From assembly GCA_031002005.1 (NCBI GenBank), contig JARYHS010008074.1:8998924-9062923 (forward strand): 64,000 nucleotides of DNA. Reading direction: 5' to 3'. A program made the position numbers and the translations under genes. Below, in pieces: positions 11,718 to 22,701 of the stretch (position 1 is the first letter of the stretch; every line of letters begins with the position of its first letter). This stretch comes from Vandiemenella viatica (lineage: Eukaryota; Arthropoda; Insecta; Orthoptera; Morabidae). The notes under the pieces are model-generated. The model was not told the origin of the DNA. It made no database searches and was given only the letters and a program-made list of their open reading frames with translations.

Positions 11718-13271
11718 GTGCAAGTACGCAGGGGGAAAAATATAGATTCTGATGACTATTTATCCAGAATAAAAATTAAATTCACACCCAAAAGAAAATT
11801 TAACAGAAAACCATCAGTGATTCCAAAATTCGATCTATCCAAAATCAAAGATTCCAAAATCAAAAAAGGGGAAGAAGAACCTGCGGAAGACTGGCGGGAA
11901 TTTCGGACTAAAATGATAAAAACCGCGAAAGAACTGAACTTTTTTAAAACTTTTTTACTACTCTTAAAAGCGAGGTCTTTAGAGACAGGACAAAAAAGCA
12001 AAACATCCTTGGTGAAATAAAAAATGTGAGACTGCACTAGAAGAAAGAAAAAAAGCATTTAAAAAATACAATTGCAATGGAATTGTAGCCGGAATTTTTA
12101 AAAAAATTATGTCCAAATTCACTCAAAGAAATTACACAAATAATCCAAAACATTTGGCAAAATGAAAAAATCCCAGATGATTGGAAGATTGCTCTCATCC
12201 ACCCACTACATAAAAAAGGTAACAAATAAGATGTAAACAACTATAGAGGAATCTCCCTCCTACCAGTCACGTACAAAATTCATTCAGCCTGTATTTTGAA
12301 GAGAGCACAAGAGCAGTTAGAACCTAAATTAGCAGAATATCAAGCAGGTTTCAGACCAAACAGGTCGTTCCCTGAACAAATTTTCAACATCAAAACTATA
12401 ATCACAACGTAAGCCCTCAGACAGAAATCCCTAGTATGCACATTTGTGGATTTCAAAAAGGCATACGACTCAATAGACAGGCCTTCACTATTCCAAATTT
12501 TAGAAGAAAGGGGACTAGATCAAAAAACACGAGAACTCATGAAACAAACCCTATTTGGCACTAAATCTAAAGTAAAATTCATGGGAAAAATTTCAGAACC
12601 CTTTGACATTCAAACAGGTGTGGGACAAGGTGATGGGCTCTCTCCTCTTCTGTTCAATTTCGTTCTAGACAAGGTTATGGAAGAATGGGAGAAAGAACTC
12701 AAGAAATGTAAGTGTTGGAAAACAATCCCACTTGGCTTTCCCAAAACAACCTCTATATACCATACCTCGCTTTTGCGGATGATTTGGCGATACTAGCAGA
12801 AGATGAAGAGACTGCCATCAAACAGTTTGAGACACTCAAAGAATGTGCAGAAAAAGCAGGATTACAAATCCCATTCGAGAAAACTGAATTCATATGTTTA
12901 AAGACAGAAATAGCAAGTTTGAGAACAAAATACGGTAAAATCAACAGGGTCCCATACCTTAAATACCTCGGAAAATTCATCGAACCAACAGGCCTTGAGA
13001 AAATCTCACAGCAAAATCGCCTCCAAAAAGTAAAAAAAGCATTAGGGTTAGTCCAAAATATCTACATCAAAAAATCTATGTCAACACAGACGAAAATTCG
13101 GCATTAAAACACAGTCATAAAACCAACAGTCCTCTATGCAAGTGAAACATTAACACTTAACAGACAACATGACCTTGAAGAAATTAAAAAAGTAGAGAGA
13201 AAAATCATTAGAAAAATTCTAGGAGTAAGACTCACGAAAGATGGTTACAAACTACAATCAATCAAAACCTA
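11718..13271 (+). pseudogene. RTE-like reverse transcriptase region
   Basis: Reverse transcriptase in broken frames. The linker (11718-12020) is followed by degraded finger motifs around 12060-12240, then NNYRGISLLPVTYKI (about 12240) and YQAGFRPNRS (about 12340). Frame 12446-12796 holds DFKKAYDSIDR and GVGQGDGLSPLLF. Frame 12712-13107 holds the catalytic box as FADD (about 12774) and the thumb sequence VPYLKYLGKFIE. After a stop at 13105-13107 the frame continues with TVLYASETL and KVERKIIRKILG. Stops at 12228 and 13105 and frame changes near 12020 and 12770 disable it. The C-terminal tail is absent beyond 13271. Confidence 0.85.
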
Positions 13272-14940
13272 ATAAGCTGGCTCTTCTTTGCATTTATCTT
13301 CATCCCATGTTTACTCACCCAACTAGTTATCCTATCTAGATCACCCTGCAGCTGTTTACAGTCTTCCATTTTTTAATCATTTTATATAACATTATGTCAT
13401 CAGCAAAGAATCTAACTTCTGACAGTAAACCATTAACACAATCATTCATTAGAATAACGAATAACAATGGTCCCAATACACTACCCTGTGGGACTCCCAT
13501 GTTCAGTTCTACTTCTTCTGATATTGCATTTCCTATCCATAACTTTTTGCTTTCTACCTTTTAGGAATTCTTCCACCCAACAAATCATCTTTTCATCAGC
13601 TCCAGTAGTTTTTACCTTATTTAGCACCATTTTATGGCTCACTCTGTCAAAGGCCTTTGAAAGATCTAGTGGCACACTATCAACTTGACCTCCCCTGTTT
13701 CATCAGAAATATCTTGCATATATCCTACTGAGATTCACACTAATATCTTTATCTAAAGCCATGTTGCAGACTTAAAAACCATTTACTTTCCTCACAGATA
13801 CCTCTAATATTAATCTCTCGGTTACTTTACCTACCACTGTTGTCAAACTGATTGGCCTATAGTTTTCAATACCGTTTGTCACTTTTCTTTTATGGACCGG
13901 TACTGCTATTGCATTTTTTCCAGTCATCTGGTAAACAACAAGTATCCATAATCAATTTAAATAATGTTTCAAGATAAGGTACAATGTACCATCCTACTAT
14001 ATGCAAGAAATCTGTAGTAATATTATCAACACCAGTCCTTTTATGCTTTTTTAGATTCCTTAGTTCCTTCATGATATCTTCATATTTAATTTCAAATTTT
14101 CTAATCTAGCCCCCTACAACTGTGCGGATAGGCTCATTTCCCGATATAACCCCTGCATTATTGTCCATAATGGACTCACTGAACCAGTTACTGAATAACT
14201 GCCTTTTTTTAAAATCCTCCGTTACTTCTTCTCCATCCTTATCTATAATTGTCTCAATACCCTCTCTTCCCTTCAGTTTCCTGATATAGCTACAGAAATT
14301 TCTAGATGCATCAGTCAAAGGTCCCCCTGCACCGAATAATATTCTTCATAAACTCACCCTTATCCAGTTTCTTTGACATTATTAATTCATTTGTTAGTTG
14401 TTTCATGACCTCCTTACTGCCTTGCTGGTTTCTTAACTCCGTTATGTTCTCGTCTCACACAATCTCTTTAACCTCCTAACCTCCCTGTTATAGTATGAAG
14501 ATTCTCTGTTTTGGAATAAACATTTTTTCACCCTTTCTTATCAATTTCCTTGAACTCTTCCTACTTTGTCTCCACTGAACTTGTACCATTCTTCCATTTA
14601 ATAAAATTAACACTGAAGTATCTTTTCAATTCTAAGATTTGTGCCTTTTTATAATTGTATCTATTTCTCCCTTCAATTCTGGCCACTGGTTTGCTGGATC
14701 CCCTTACATCCATCAGAACTGCATTATGATCGCTTATTCCTTCGGTTACTTGACACCCGATTAGGTTATCATCCGGCTTTATTAGGAAAATATCCAACAT
14801 GTTTTCTCCCCTTGTTTTCTGCTCCACCACCTGTGTAAAGCCTCCTTCCCTTACTAAGGTATTTGCAAATGTCTGTTCCTTAGTGTTATTAATCTTATTT
14901 CCTACCCAGTCAAATCCCCACCAATGACTCAGAACAATTA
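13272..14940 (-). mobile_element. LINE-A copy 1 (CR1-like), truncated at both ends
   Basis: Read on the minus strand from 14940 downward, this copy contains the end of an endonuclease (frame 14561-14830, with the GISDHNAVLMDVRG motif), a linker (14106-14318), the start of the reverse transcriptase (13890-14072, KRTGVDNITTDFL) and the palm segment DLSKAFDRVSHKMV (13481-13675). Toward 13272 the text becomes frame-broken and ends before the element's 3' tail. The family is the same as the copies at 16.6, 36.2, 37.7 and 43.7 kb. It encodes no working protein. The clade label CR1-like is by motif style; a Jockey-group relative is possible. Confidence 0.8.
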
Positions 14941-15606
14941 ACGTTAAAATGTTGGCATTCAGATAAATGGTTACACTTTATTTTGCGTTTATCTAAGAAA
15001 TAAGAGAGAAAAGAGGACAGTATTATACATTAAACATTCCGTACACGTTACCTCACAACTTAATGATTAAATAATTGTGAAGGAAGGTAGGTGCAAAATG
15101 AAACAAAAGTTAAGTTTCCTTGCAATGGAACAAACCTGAAGAGCACAGTTATCCTCGAATCAATATATGAATGGTAGGTGTATAACCTAAGATATAGAAC
15201 AGAAAGTTCACGTTGAGTTCAAGGTCACATCATTCAGTTAAGTTTTTATGACCATAAAGTTTAACATTGCACTTATGTATTTCCGTAATTTTTTTAATGT
15301 TTGTTAGTTTCTTTTTTTTATTTGAATTCATGACTAGTCAATTAATTTTTATGATTTTCCTTCTTTATTTTGAGCAAGGTCCGAACAACGATCAAAAGTT
15401 TCTTTTAGTGAAATCTACACGTTTTAGATTTAATTACGTATTTTTTTCTGTAAATGAACCTGCAACGACGAGCGTAGTGTGAGAAGTAGTCACACGAGAG
15501 TCTGACGTCATACTTCCTCCCTAGAAAGGTTGTTAACATGACATTTCAGGAGAATGTCGCTTTGAACCCCAGGAGAGTGTCAATGTCAGAATTGAATTAT
15601 TCTTAG
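14941..15606. other. Unassigned AT-rich DNA
   Basis: No supported feature. The frame at 15267-15482 is a T-rich chance frame without recognisable domains. Confidence 0.45.
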
Positions 15607-15776
15607 TGGAAGTATGATTCAGACTCTTAGACATTAAGTTATACATCGAGACAACTTGGAAGGCACGTGTTGCATTGTAGGCAGAGCCTGCTTGTTGATC
15701 AAACTGCTAATAAGATGAATAAGAAATTCCGATCACTGACATAAAAATAAGTGTTTTTCAGAGCTTCACGACCAAT

Positions 15777-17527
15777 TAGAGCTGTAAAAGTAACGAGAAA
15801 TTCTGTACCCGTATGTATTCGTTACTAAACCAATCAATACCCGTTACTTTCGAATCATTACTCGTTACTTTCGAATCGTTACTCGTTACTTTCGGTACAA
15901 TCGAACACTAGCATGAAGCATTGCATCGCATCGTATCGCATACGGGACGACTTCGTTCGTACTTGGTAAAGTTAAAGTAAATTGTTTATTTAATAAAATA
16001 AGTTTAGCTAATTTGTACATTCGGAGAAAACTTAAAGTCAAGTAATTAGCACATGGATCTTACGGAAAACCTCTGAATGGACACTTGATTTACTGTAATA
16101 AATATTATATACGAAAGAATAATCTAATTTAAAAACAAACACCTGTTTTCATACAAAAAGAAAATAGACCTGACAGTGACAATAACTAATGACGATTATT
16201 TTTTAAAATAGCCTGCTCAAAACCCTGCATAGAAGCCTGATGTGATAATGGGACATGTATTTAACAAATATTATAATCTCATCAAATTATTTCGTTTTTA
16301 AATAGGAGGTTTCACCACTGTCTTCCTTTACGGTTTTCATATAATTTTTTCTTAAATTGTTCATCTTTTTGCGATAGGTTTGTTAAAATAAATGTGGACA
16401 TACTATCAAATCGGGCCTGCAGGCAAAATACTATTGACTGCCGCATTAATTGTTTCATTTTGAAACTATCAATATTCAAAACTTTTAAATCAATAACAAA
16501 CATGCGATTAGATTAATTGTTTTTGCGTCGCGGTTACAACAAACATTAAACAGTCAAAGCCAGAACCGCATTGATGATTGATCACATGGATCCAGCGGTA
16601 ATAATACAATAACTAACATCAGGCAAAACGAATAAAGTCATTGTAAACTTATTCTTTGGTTATGGAATTCTGGAACTGCAAAAAAGGGTTGCTAGATTTG
16701 TTTATGGCAATTATCACAGAACAGTAACAGATATGACAAAAGAGCTGGAATAGGATTCACTGGAAGACAGGAGGAGGGTGATGAGGGTCATGGGACGTAT
16801 ATTGATGGTGAGGTATGGAAACATATTGAGTGTAAGAATTAAAAGTAATGCTTAGAAGGGAAAAGGTGACCATGACTACAATCTTGCACTCGATTTCAGG
16901 CACAAGGATTTAGGAAGATTCTCTTTTTAGGTAAGGGTTTCAGGGACTGGAATAATTTACCAAGAGAAAATTATGAATAATTTACCAAAAACGTTGAAAG
17001 AATTTAAAGTTAAATTTGTAGAGGGCAAATGTAGGTGGATGCAGGAAGGGGGGAAGACGGGTGTGTAGGGAAATTGCCACCGGAGCGTGCGCTCTATTGC
17101 AATTTTATTAAATATTATTAGAACATACCAAGTGCAGATATGTATATCAAAAACTATTAGAAAACTCTTTTATATTGTGAATTACACTATAAAATAAAAT
17201 AGAAGGTATCAATTCTTAAAATAAACAAATTTCACAAATGTTTGAAATCAAAAACCTCACTAATGAACTATCAATGAAAAAAACAGTAACTATCTCAAAT
17301 TATCCATACAAATTTTAATGTTAAACAAAATAAAAAGTATAAAATTAGTTTTACGTTGTCAAAATTAGTTACCTGCGGGAGCTGGAACGTGTTCGTATCT
17401 ATACGACAAATGCGAGTAACGAAACATGCGAGTAACGAAATGAATTTGTGAGTAACGATTCGGTACTTGTAGTCAGGCGACGAACCCGTTACTCAGTAAC
17501 GAATACATCGTTACTTTCACAGCTCTA
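15777..17527. mobile_element. Non-autonomous hAT-type DNA transposon
   Basis: Termini read TAGAGCTGTAAAAGTAACG at the left and the complement of TAGAGCTGTGAAAGTAACG at the right, matching the general hAT pattern of short inverted repeats with subterminal motifs (here many AGTAACGA units). An 8-bp target duplication is present with one mismatch: CGACCAAT (15769-15776) and CGACCAAC (17528-17535). The paralogous empty site in copy A near 4350 carries a single related site (GGACCAAC). No transposase frame is visible inside. A LINE-A fragment is nested at about 16640-17115. Confidence 0.85.
16640..17115 (+). mobile_element. LINE-A 3' fragment nested in the hAT element
   Basis: Decayed 3' end of LINE-A. 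Frame-broken relics of the RT C-terminus are seen (the KRVARFVYGNYHRT-like segment near 16685), followed by the family's 3' untranslated landmark GGGAAATTGCCACCGGAGCG near 17067 and the ATTGCAATTTTATTAAA end. No catalytic motifs are retained. Confidence 0.8.
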
Positions 17528-17570
17528 CGACCAACACTCGCTCTCATTATGGCGACAGTCACGGACTGAG

Positions 17571-17797
17571 CGTGGTGGGTGAACAGTTATCGTGGGACGT
17601 AGGGTCGAATCACCGTCCAGCCATCCATATTTGGGTTTACCATGGTTTCCCCAAATCACTACAGACGAATGCAGGGATGGTTCCTACAAAAGGTCATGCC
17701 CAAATTCTTTCCCATTCCTTCACCCCAGTCCTTTCCTATCTCTAATGATCTCAACGTCGACGAGGCGTAAAAACAAAAGCAAAAAAAAAAATACACT
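17571..17797 (+). mobile_element. SINE inserted in dispersed repeat copy B
   Basis: Starts with a tRNA-like head holding a B-box-like GGGTCGAATCACC (about 17612) and has a body with CCATGGTTTCCCC and GATGGTTCCT, then an A-rich tail ending near 17790. The same body occurs in the SINE at 27385-27560. Candidate degraded target duplications are ACGGACTGAG (17561-17570) and ATGGATTAAG (17798-17807). The body resembles, from memory, a SINE widespread in orthopteran genomes. Confidence 0.75.
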
Positions 17798-18010
17798 TAT
17801 GGATTAAGTATAAACTCCTTCAGCCGCTCACCAGTTATCTTAGCCTGCCAGTACCTCATTGGGAGTTACAGGCTGATAGATTTTATCCATCTTTCACGAT
17901 GGGAACTCGGCAGAATCGACTCCAGCTCGAACTCGTCGTTGTAGCTGTCACGTATTGTCTGTATTATGCAACTGTTAATAATCTATTAAACAGGTTTTAC
18001 CAGTTAGGTG

Positions 18011-18956
18011 TCTTCGTTGCATCAACTCCCTGCAAATTCGTTAGGAATGAACAATAAAATAAGAGGATAAATAATTTTCTCGTTTGCGAAAGCTAAGCAA
18101 AGTTCAAAACAGATAAATAGAAAAAAAGGTTAGATATGAGAATGACTACGTCTAATTAAGTAATAATTATAGATACTGCATTTAACAATATAGCAGATGG
18201 TGTTAAATTAATCGACGTTATTTACATGTTTAAAGAACAAATTAGTTCTATATTAGTCCTATACTAGATCACGGGTGTAATATGATCTTTGAGCAGTCGT
18301 GAATATATTCCAATCATTCGCGTGACATCACCACTCAAGTTCTTTATATGACATTACGTTGGATGACATCAAATTTTCTCCAGAAAGTTCCTGTCACGTG
18401 AAATAATATCGCAGTACTTACGGTAACGAAACAGGATCGCGTGGCTCTTCCAGTCACGTAACAAAAAAATGGTGGTCATTTTTATTCTTCACTCGACTAA
18501 TCGATGGCGGACACATACATTTGCAACATTAGGGCGTCTCAATGGAATGTTGCAGCCTATGACATCACGGCTGGCATGTTGAGAGAAGTCGACCGTGGTG
18601 GCCAAGCAGAACGACATGCTATAACATCACGCAATACCGCCACCACCAGCCACTCACATATAGACAACTAACACTAGCTGCTAGTAAAATAATGGCTAGT
18701 CAAGCGTTTTCATCAGCATACAAGCTTAATAAATGTGATAGCAAATTGCTAACTGTTGAATTATCTTCTAATCATGACTTTAAAACACAAAACTGTGCGA
18801 GAAATTGTAGGTTAATATAATATAATTGCCAAGGTGCGCACGCCCCAATGATAATATCCCTATACAATGTCACTTTAAGGAATGAGATTGGAATAGGCTG
18901 ATCGCTGTCACGAACTCAGCGTCCGGGTTTTGTAGCAACAACGACAAACAAATTGA
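18011..18956. other. Unassigned DNA 5' of the gag-only LTR element
   Basis: No coding region or transposon end recognised. The last bases, AGTT at 18957-18960, are the left target duplication of the following element. Confidence 0.5.
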
Positions 18957-18960
18957 AGTT

Positions 18961-19921
18961 TGTAATGAATTAGAAAGTACAGTGCCATTAGGCACTAAGT
19001 GATCCCACGGTATGTGAGAATATTGCCGATGCGTCGTGTCAACGAACAGAAACGTGACGGAACTAAAGCGTCCAGATTTACACGCACCTTGGGGGGTGCA
19101 GACAACGTCCCACTCAACTTGGACATTAAGCGGATTTATAACCCCCATAAATAACTGAGACCCTCTTTCTATTTTCGCACGTTTCGGAAAGTTCCCGCCG
19201 AAAACTGGCGCAGATTAGCAAAAATAAACCTTAGTGACGTTTCCTAGTAAATGAGTGCTTTATGAGAGTAGGGGAAGACGATCCAGCCAATAGAGAAGCC
19301 GCCTCAATTTATTGCCGTGCTGGTGTTTTTTCTTGTCTGTTCTGGGGCCAATGTGGCGCTGGTCCTTTGGCGCGGATTGCGGTGATTCGCCAAGAGCCGG
19401 ACGCGACGTCGCATTACGACAAGTACAGAGTCTTGCTCGGAGGAGAAGAACGGACGACGAGACACTCTGGTTCAGATCTTCATCTAGTGCAGCCGAAGTG
19501 ACCTTCAACGACGCCGGAGCTGGACACTGCTACCACGCGGTGCGGTCGAGAAAGCTGGACGACCCCATGTGGCGCTGGTCTTGCCTGGTCGCTGACCTGG
19601 GCTGTGAACAATGGTAAAAGCTACGACCCGGACGGAAACTCATGCAATCGTTCCACCCAGTAATGACCCTGAGATTTTGCTCTAGCTGTTTGATATTCAA
19701 TGATATGTAATTGTTAACCTCAGAATAAAAACAAAATTCATGTTTGCCTAATTTCACAATAATAAATTATACACCCAATTTTCAGTTTTCCTATTCATTA
19801 CAATAATAGTTCATGTGATAAGCTGAAGATTAAGTATGACTTTTGATATTCCAAATTGATAATTTTGTTAATGATAAAACAGTGTGACCCAAATATAAAC
19901 GTCCCCAAGGTAGACGTTACA
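18961..19921 (+). repeat. 5' LTR of the gag-only element
   Basis: Begins TGTAATGAATTA and ends GACGTTACA. A polyadenylation signal AATAAA is at about 19724-19729. A promoter-like stretch around 19120-19230 includes GGATTTATAACCCCCATAAA, and TTCCCGCCGAAAA resembles an E2F-type site. The overlapping short reading frames appear in both LTRs and are not considered genes. Confidence 0.93.
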
Positions 19922-19924
19922 CCA

Positions 19925-19942
19925 TGGCACCCTATACGTGGA
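19925..19942 (+). promoter_or_regulatory. Candidate primer-binding site
   Basis: TGGCACCCTATACGTGGAGC begins three bases after the 5' LTR. It has the TGG start expected from pairing with a tRNA CCA end and resembles the lysine-tRNA type of primer site (TGGCGCCC...) with mismatches. Assignment to a tRNA is tentative. Confidence 0.5.
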
Positions 19943-21041
19943 GCTATCGAAATATGAATGATTGCAAGAGTTTCTATGAAGCATTGATATTAAATAAATG
20001 GTGAAATTTTATTTCAGTGGAAACGCAGATGATCCAGCAGGAAATTTTATTTTATGTTGTATGTGATATGTTAATGCTATGCCATTTGAATTATTTTATT
20101 TTAGTCCTGCAACGGAGATGGATGCAGTTTGAAAATCATACTATGTGATGTATTGTGTTGATTTATGTTCAAATCGACGTTGAAAAATCATTTTGTTTGT
20201 CAATGGTGGAAATATGATGTGGCGATTGTCTTTTATTCGATATGTTGTTGTGTTGTTGAAATATAATTTTTGGTTTTCTTTCGATTGTGATGTGGTTTTG
20301 TCGAATTTTGGTAGTGAATGGTAATGGATCTGTAGAGACGATTTCTCGAGACTGGTGTGTAATGGTAAGATTGTTTCGTCGATTCAGCGTTGAAAAACGG
20401 CATGTTTGATTTTTGAATGTCTTCTAGGACGGCTATTATTTTTTATCTTTTTCGTATCTTGCTTGTTCGTGTTTTATGTGTGCTGACGTGTCGATAGAAT
20501 ATTCATTGTGATTTACCTGTGGTATTGGGAGTAAAATTACTTTTGCTGGAAATCATATGTCACGAGAAGTGTTACTGCACGTATGTGTTTTTAAGTTGAT
20601 GGTTGATTTTAAATTAAAGTGGGCTGACATCTATGTTTGGTTTGATCTCTTTCCATATGATCACTAAGATCTCGCGTTATGCTGAAATTTTTTCTAATTG
20701 GTTTTTTTTAAACAAATTCCAAAGACTATTAATACGAGATTTATGTGCGCAAAGGTAAAGTCTGTGATCGAGTTTTTAATGTCTTGCGGGAAATGCGAAG
20801 GCTGGTCTCGGTTCATTTTCTTTGATACCGTTGTGTGATCGAAATTTCTATTGATTCTGATGATCCAGAAGCTTGTTCAAGTTGTCTATTTTATTTTCCT
20901 TGTGGTATTCGCGGAGTGTTCGTGGAGATTGAATTACGGGGATCGTAAAGATAACTTAAAGGAGGTTTGACTAACTTTTATGGCGTGAACGATTCTCTAA
21001 ATTAACACTGATTTCAAATGCGATCGTAAAAGTTAAATTGA
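19943..21041 (+). other. Long untranslated leader of the gag-only element
   Basis: About 1.1 kb with a T/G-rich plus strand and stops in every frame. It probably holds packaging and dimerisation signals, but none can be identified from sequence alone. Confidence 0.55.
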
Positions 21042-22701
21042 ATGCTGCTCCGGAGTAGAAAGTTTATTAAAATGGCACAAAATTTGAATCAAACGGAGTT
21101 AGGAAATCTTGACGTAGCGATGGAAGGAAATCACGCGAATTCGATAGATAACTCCGCGATCGTGAATTTTGAACAAACTCCTAGTGAAGCGGGTAATATA
21201 TTTTGGGACGAGTCAACGAACCCATTGCAAAGCATGTCGGACGAAGTTCGAACGGCACCGTTAAATGATTTTGGTACTTCTGGCCAGATTTTGCGTATGT
21301 TGCAACACATTAGCGAACAGCAGGAAGGATTCAAAGAGCAAATGAGCAACATGAACGAAAAATTTACTGCCCAAGGAACACAAATAAACGAAATAAATGA
21401 AAAATTTACTGCCCCAAAGAGCGGAAATTAATGAAACGTTTGCGGCCCATAGAGCGGAAATGAATGAAAAACTTACTGCTCTTAGCGACCAGCAAGAAAA
21501 ATCCAAAGAGCAAATGAACGAAATAAATGAAAAAATTGACACAAGGCTGTATAACTTCGGGAATAAACAGGTTGAAATAATGGGACAATTTAAAGCAGAT
21601 TTGCGGAAAGAAGTATCGGAAATGGTTAATGACCGGGTCTAGACATTACAGTCCTCTGTAATGAGTGAAGTAAAGATTCTCAAGGCGGAATCACAAGCAA
21701 GAATCAAAGGGCAGGAAAGGCTGGAAAAGATCAGCAAAAGCATTGAAGAGAACTTGTGTGAAACAAACAGAAAATTAGGGGACTTGGCCAATAGCACAGA
21801 AGAACGGGCGATAGCAATCGAAACGAAAATGAGTAAGATTCACGCCGAGGTCGACAGGAATACGGATACGTGTGAAAAACGGAAACGGGATATGGAAAGG
21901 GCAATTGGGGAATGCAAGAAAAATCATTCTTCCCTCAGAGAAGATGTGCGGAGCATCCAGGAAGAGGTTACCGCTTTAAGTAATCGCACCATCGAGGCGC
22001 CGAGGATTCAGACGAGCTACAGTGCGGTGGAAATTCCTCTCCCTCACTTTAGTGTGCGCCTTGGAACAAATCCGAAAGAATATCTCCGGAAACTGGAGAA
22101 CTACTTCAAAATAAAGGGAGTCCCGGAGAGCATGAAATTATTAGTAATCCAGAGTACTTTTGGCGAAGAAGAATTGCCCTGGTTATCTGTGACATGTACG
22201 GATGAAACGCCATACACCACATTCCGAGAACTGTTCTTAGGTACGTTCTGGGATACCATGGCACAGACTCGGCTACGGTTACAATTGTACCATGGCCGAT
22301 ATTCGACAAACGGGCAGGAATCTATGTCATCCTATGCAATGAGAATGGTGGCAATGGCAAGATCGTTGGATCATGTGCCCGAGGAAATCGAATTATGTGG
22401 AGTGTTACCGCTGTATTTTCCCCAGTTTGTCCAAAATATGTTGAACCCAGCAGTCATTAAAAACTTAGCGCAGTTTGACGCTACGCTTCGGGCTGTGGAG
22501 AGTGGAGACAGCAACGCAAACAGACCATCTCACGGGTACAAAGGAGAATTTCACAATAAACATGGTGAAAAAAACGGAGGATGGAATGGGAAACCGGGTA
22601 GAAATGAAAACCGGCCGCGAGAGCAGGGGCAGCAGTATCAACGGTCGCACGGGAATGGCTACAGGGCTGAGAAACCGCACCAAAAAAGGGAAGCAAATTG
22701 A
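21042..22701 (+). pseudogene. gag: Gag polyprotein (broken by one frameshift and one stop)
   Basis: Encodes a retrotransposon Gag that would form the particle packaging the element RNA. Frame 21042-21431 gives the N-terminus (an ATG at 21072 is an equally good start). It passes into a coiled-coil-like section with repeated NEKFTAQ/INEINEK units. An apparent extra C in the run at about 21412-21415 shifts the frame; the coiled coil continues in 21397-21642. A TAG at 21640-21642 precedes the third segment, 21661-22701, which holds a capsid-type region (about 22030-22500, with LPHFSVRLGTNPKEYLRKLE and FRELFLGTFWDTMAQ) that fits the retrotransposon gag family. The C-terminus is basic and rich in Gly, Asn and Arg but has no CCHC zinc knuckle. 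The lesions could also be sequencing errors. Confidence 0.85.

Larger units (their letters stand above)
10597..13271 (+). mobile_element. RTE-like LINE, 3'-truncated and decayed
   Basis: Non-LTR retrotransposon with a GC-richer 5' leader (10597-10923), an apurinic-type endonuclease region and a reverse transcriptase, in the usual order for a single-ORF RTE-type element. Several frameshifts and stops break it. The coding region stops abruptly at 13271, where a minus-strand LINE-A begins, so the 3' end is missing. A separate fragment resembling the missing C-terminal part of this type of element is at 60600-60990. RTE assignment rests on motif style. Confidence 0.8.
15607..18010 (+). repeat. 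Dispersed repeat, copy B (interrupted)
   Basis: Paralogue of 4184-4510 split by two insertions: a hAT-type element (15777-17527) and a SINE (17571-17797). Outside the insertions the order of shared landmarks matches copy A, ending with TGTCTGTATTATGCAACTG near 17966. Copy B also has about 150 bases (17808-17950) that are absent from or strongly diverged in copy A. Confidence 0.65.

Noticed and set aside
18870..19757. Several overlapping open frames of 70-100 codons on both strands, repeated at 24915-25757
   Set aside because: They lie inside the two LTRs and are duplicated with them. They overlap on opposite strands and show no domain, so they are chance frames in LTR DNA.
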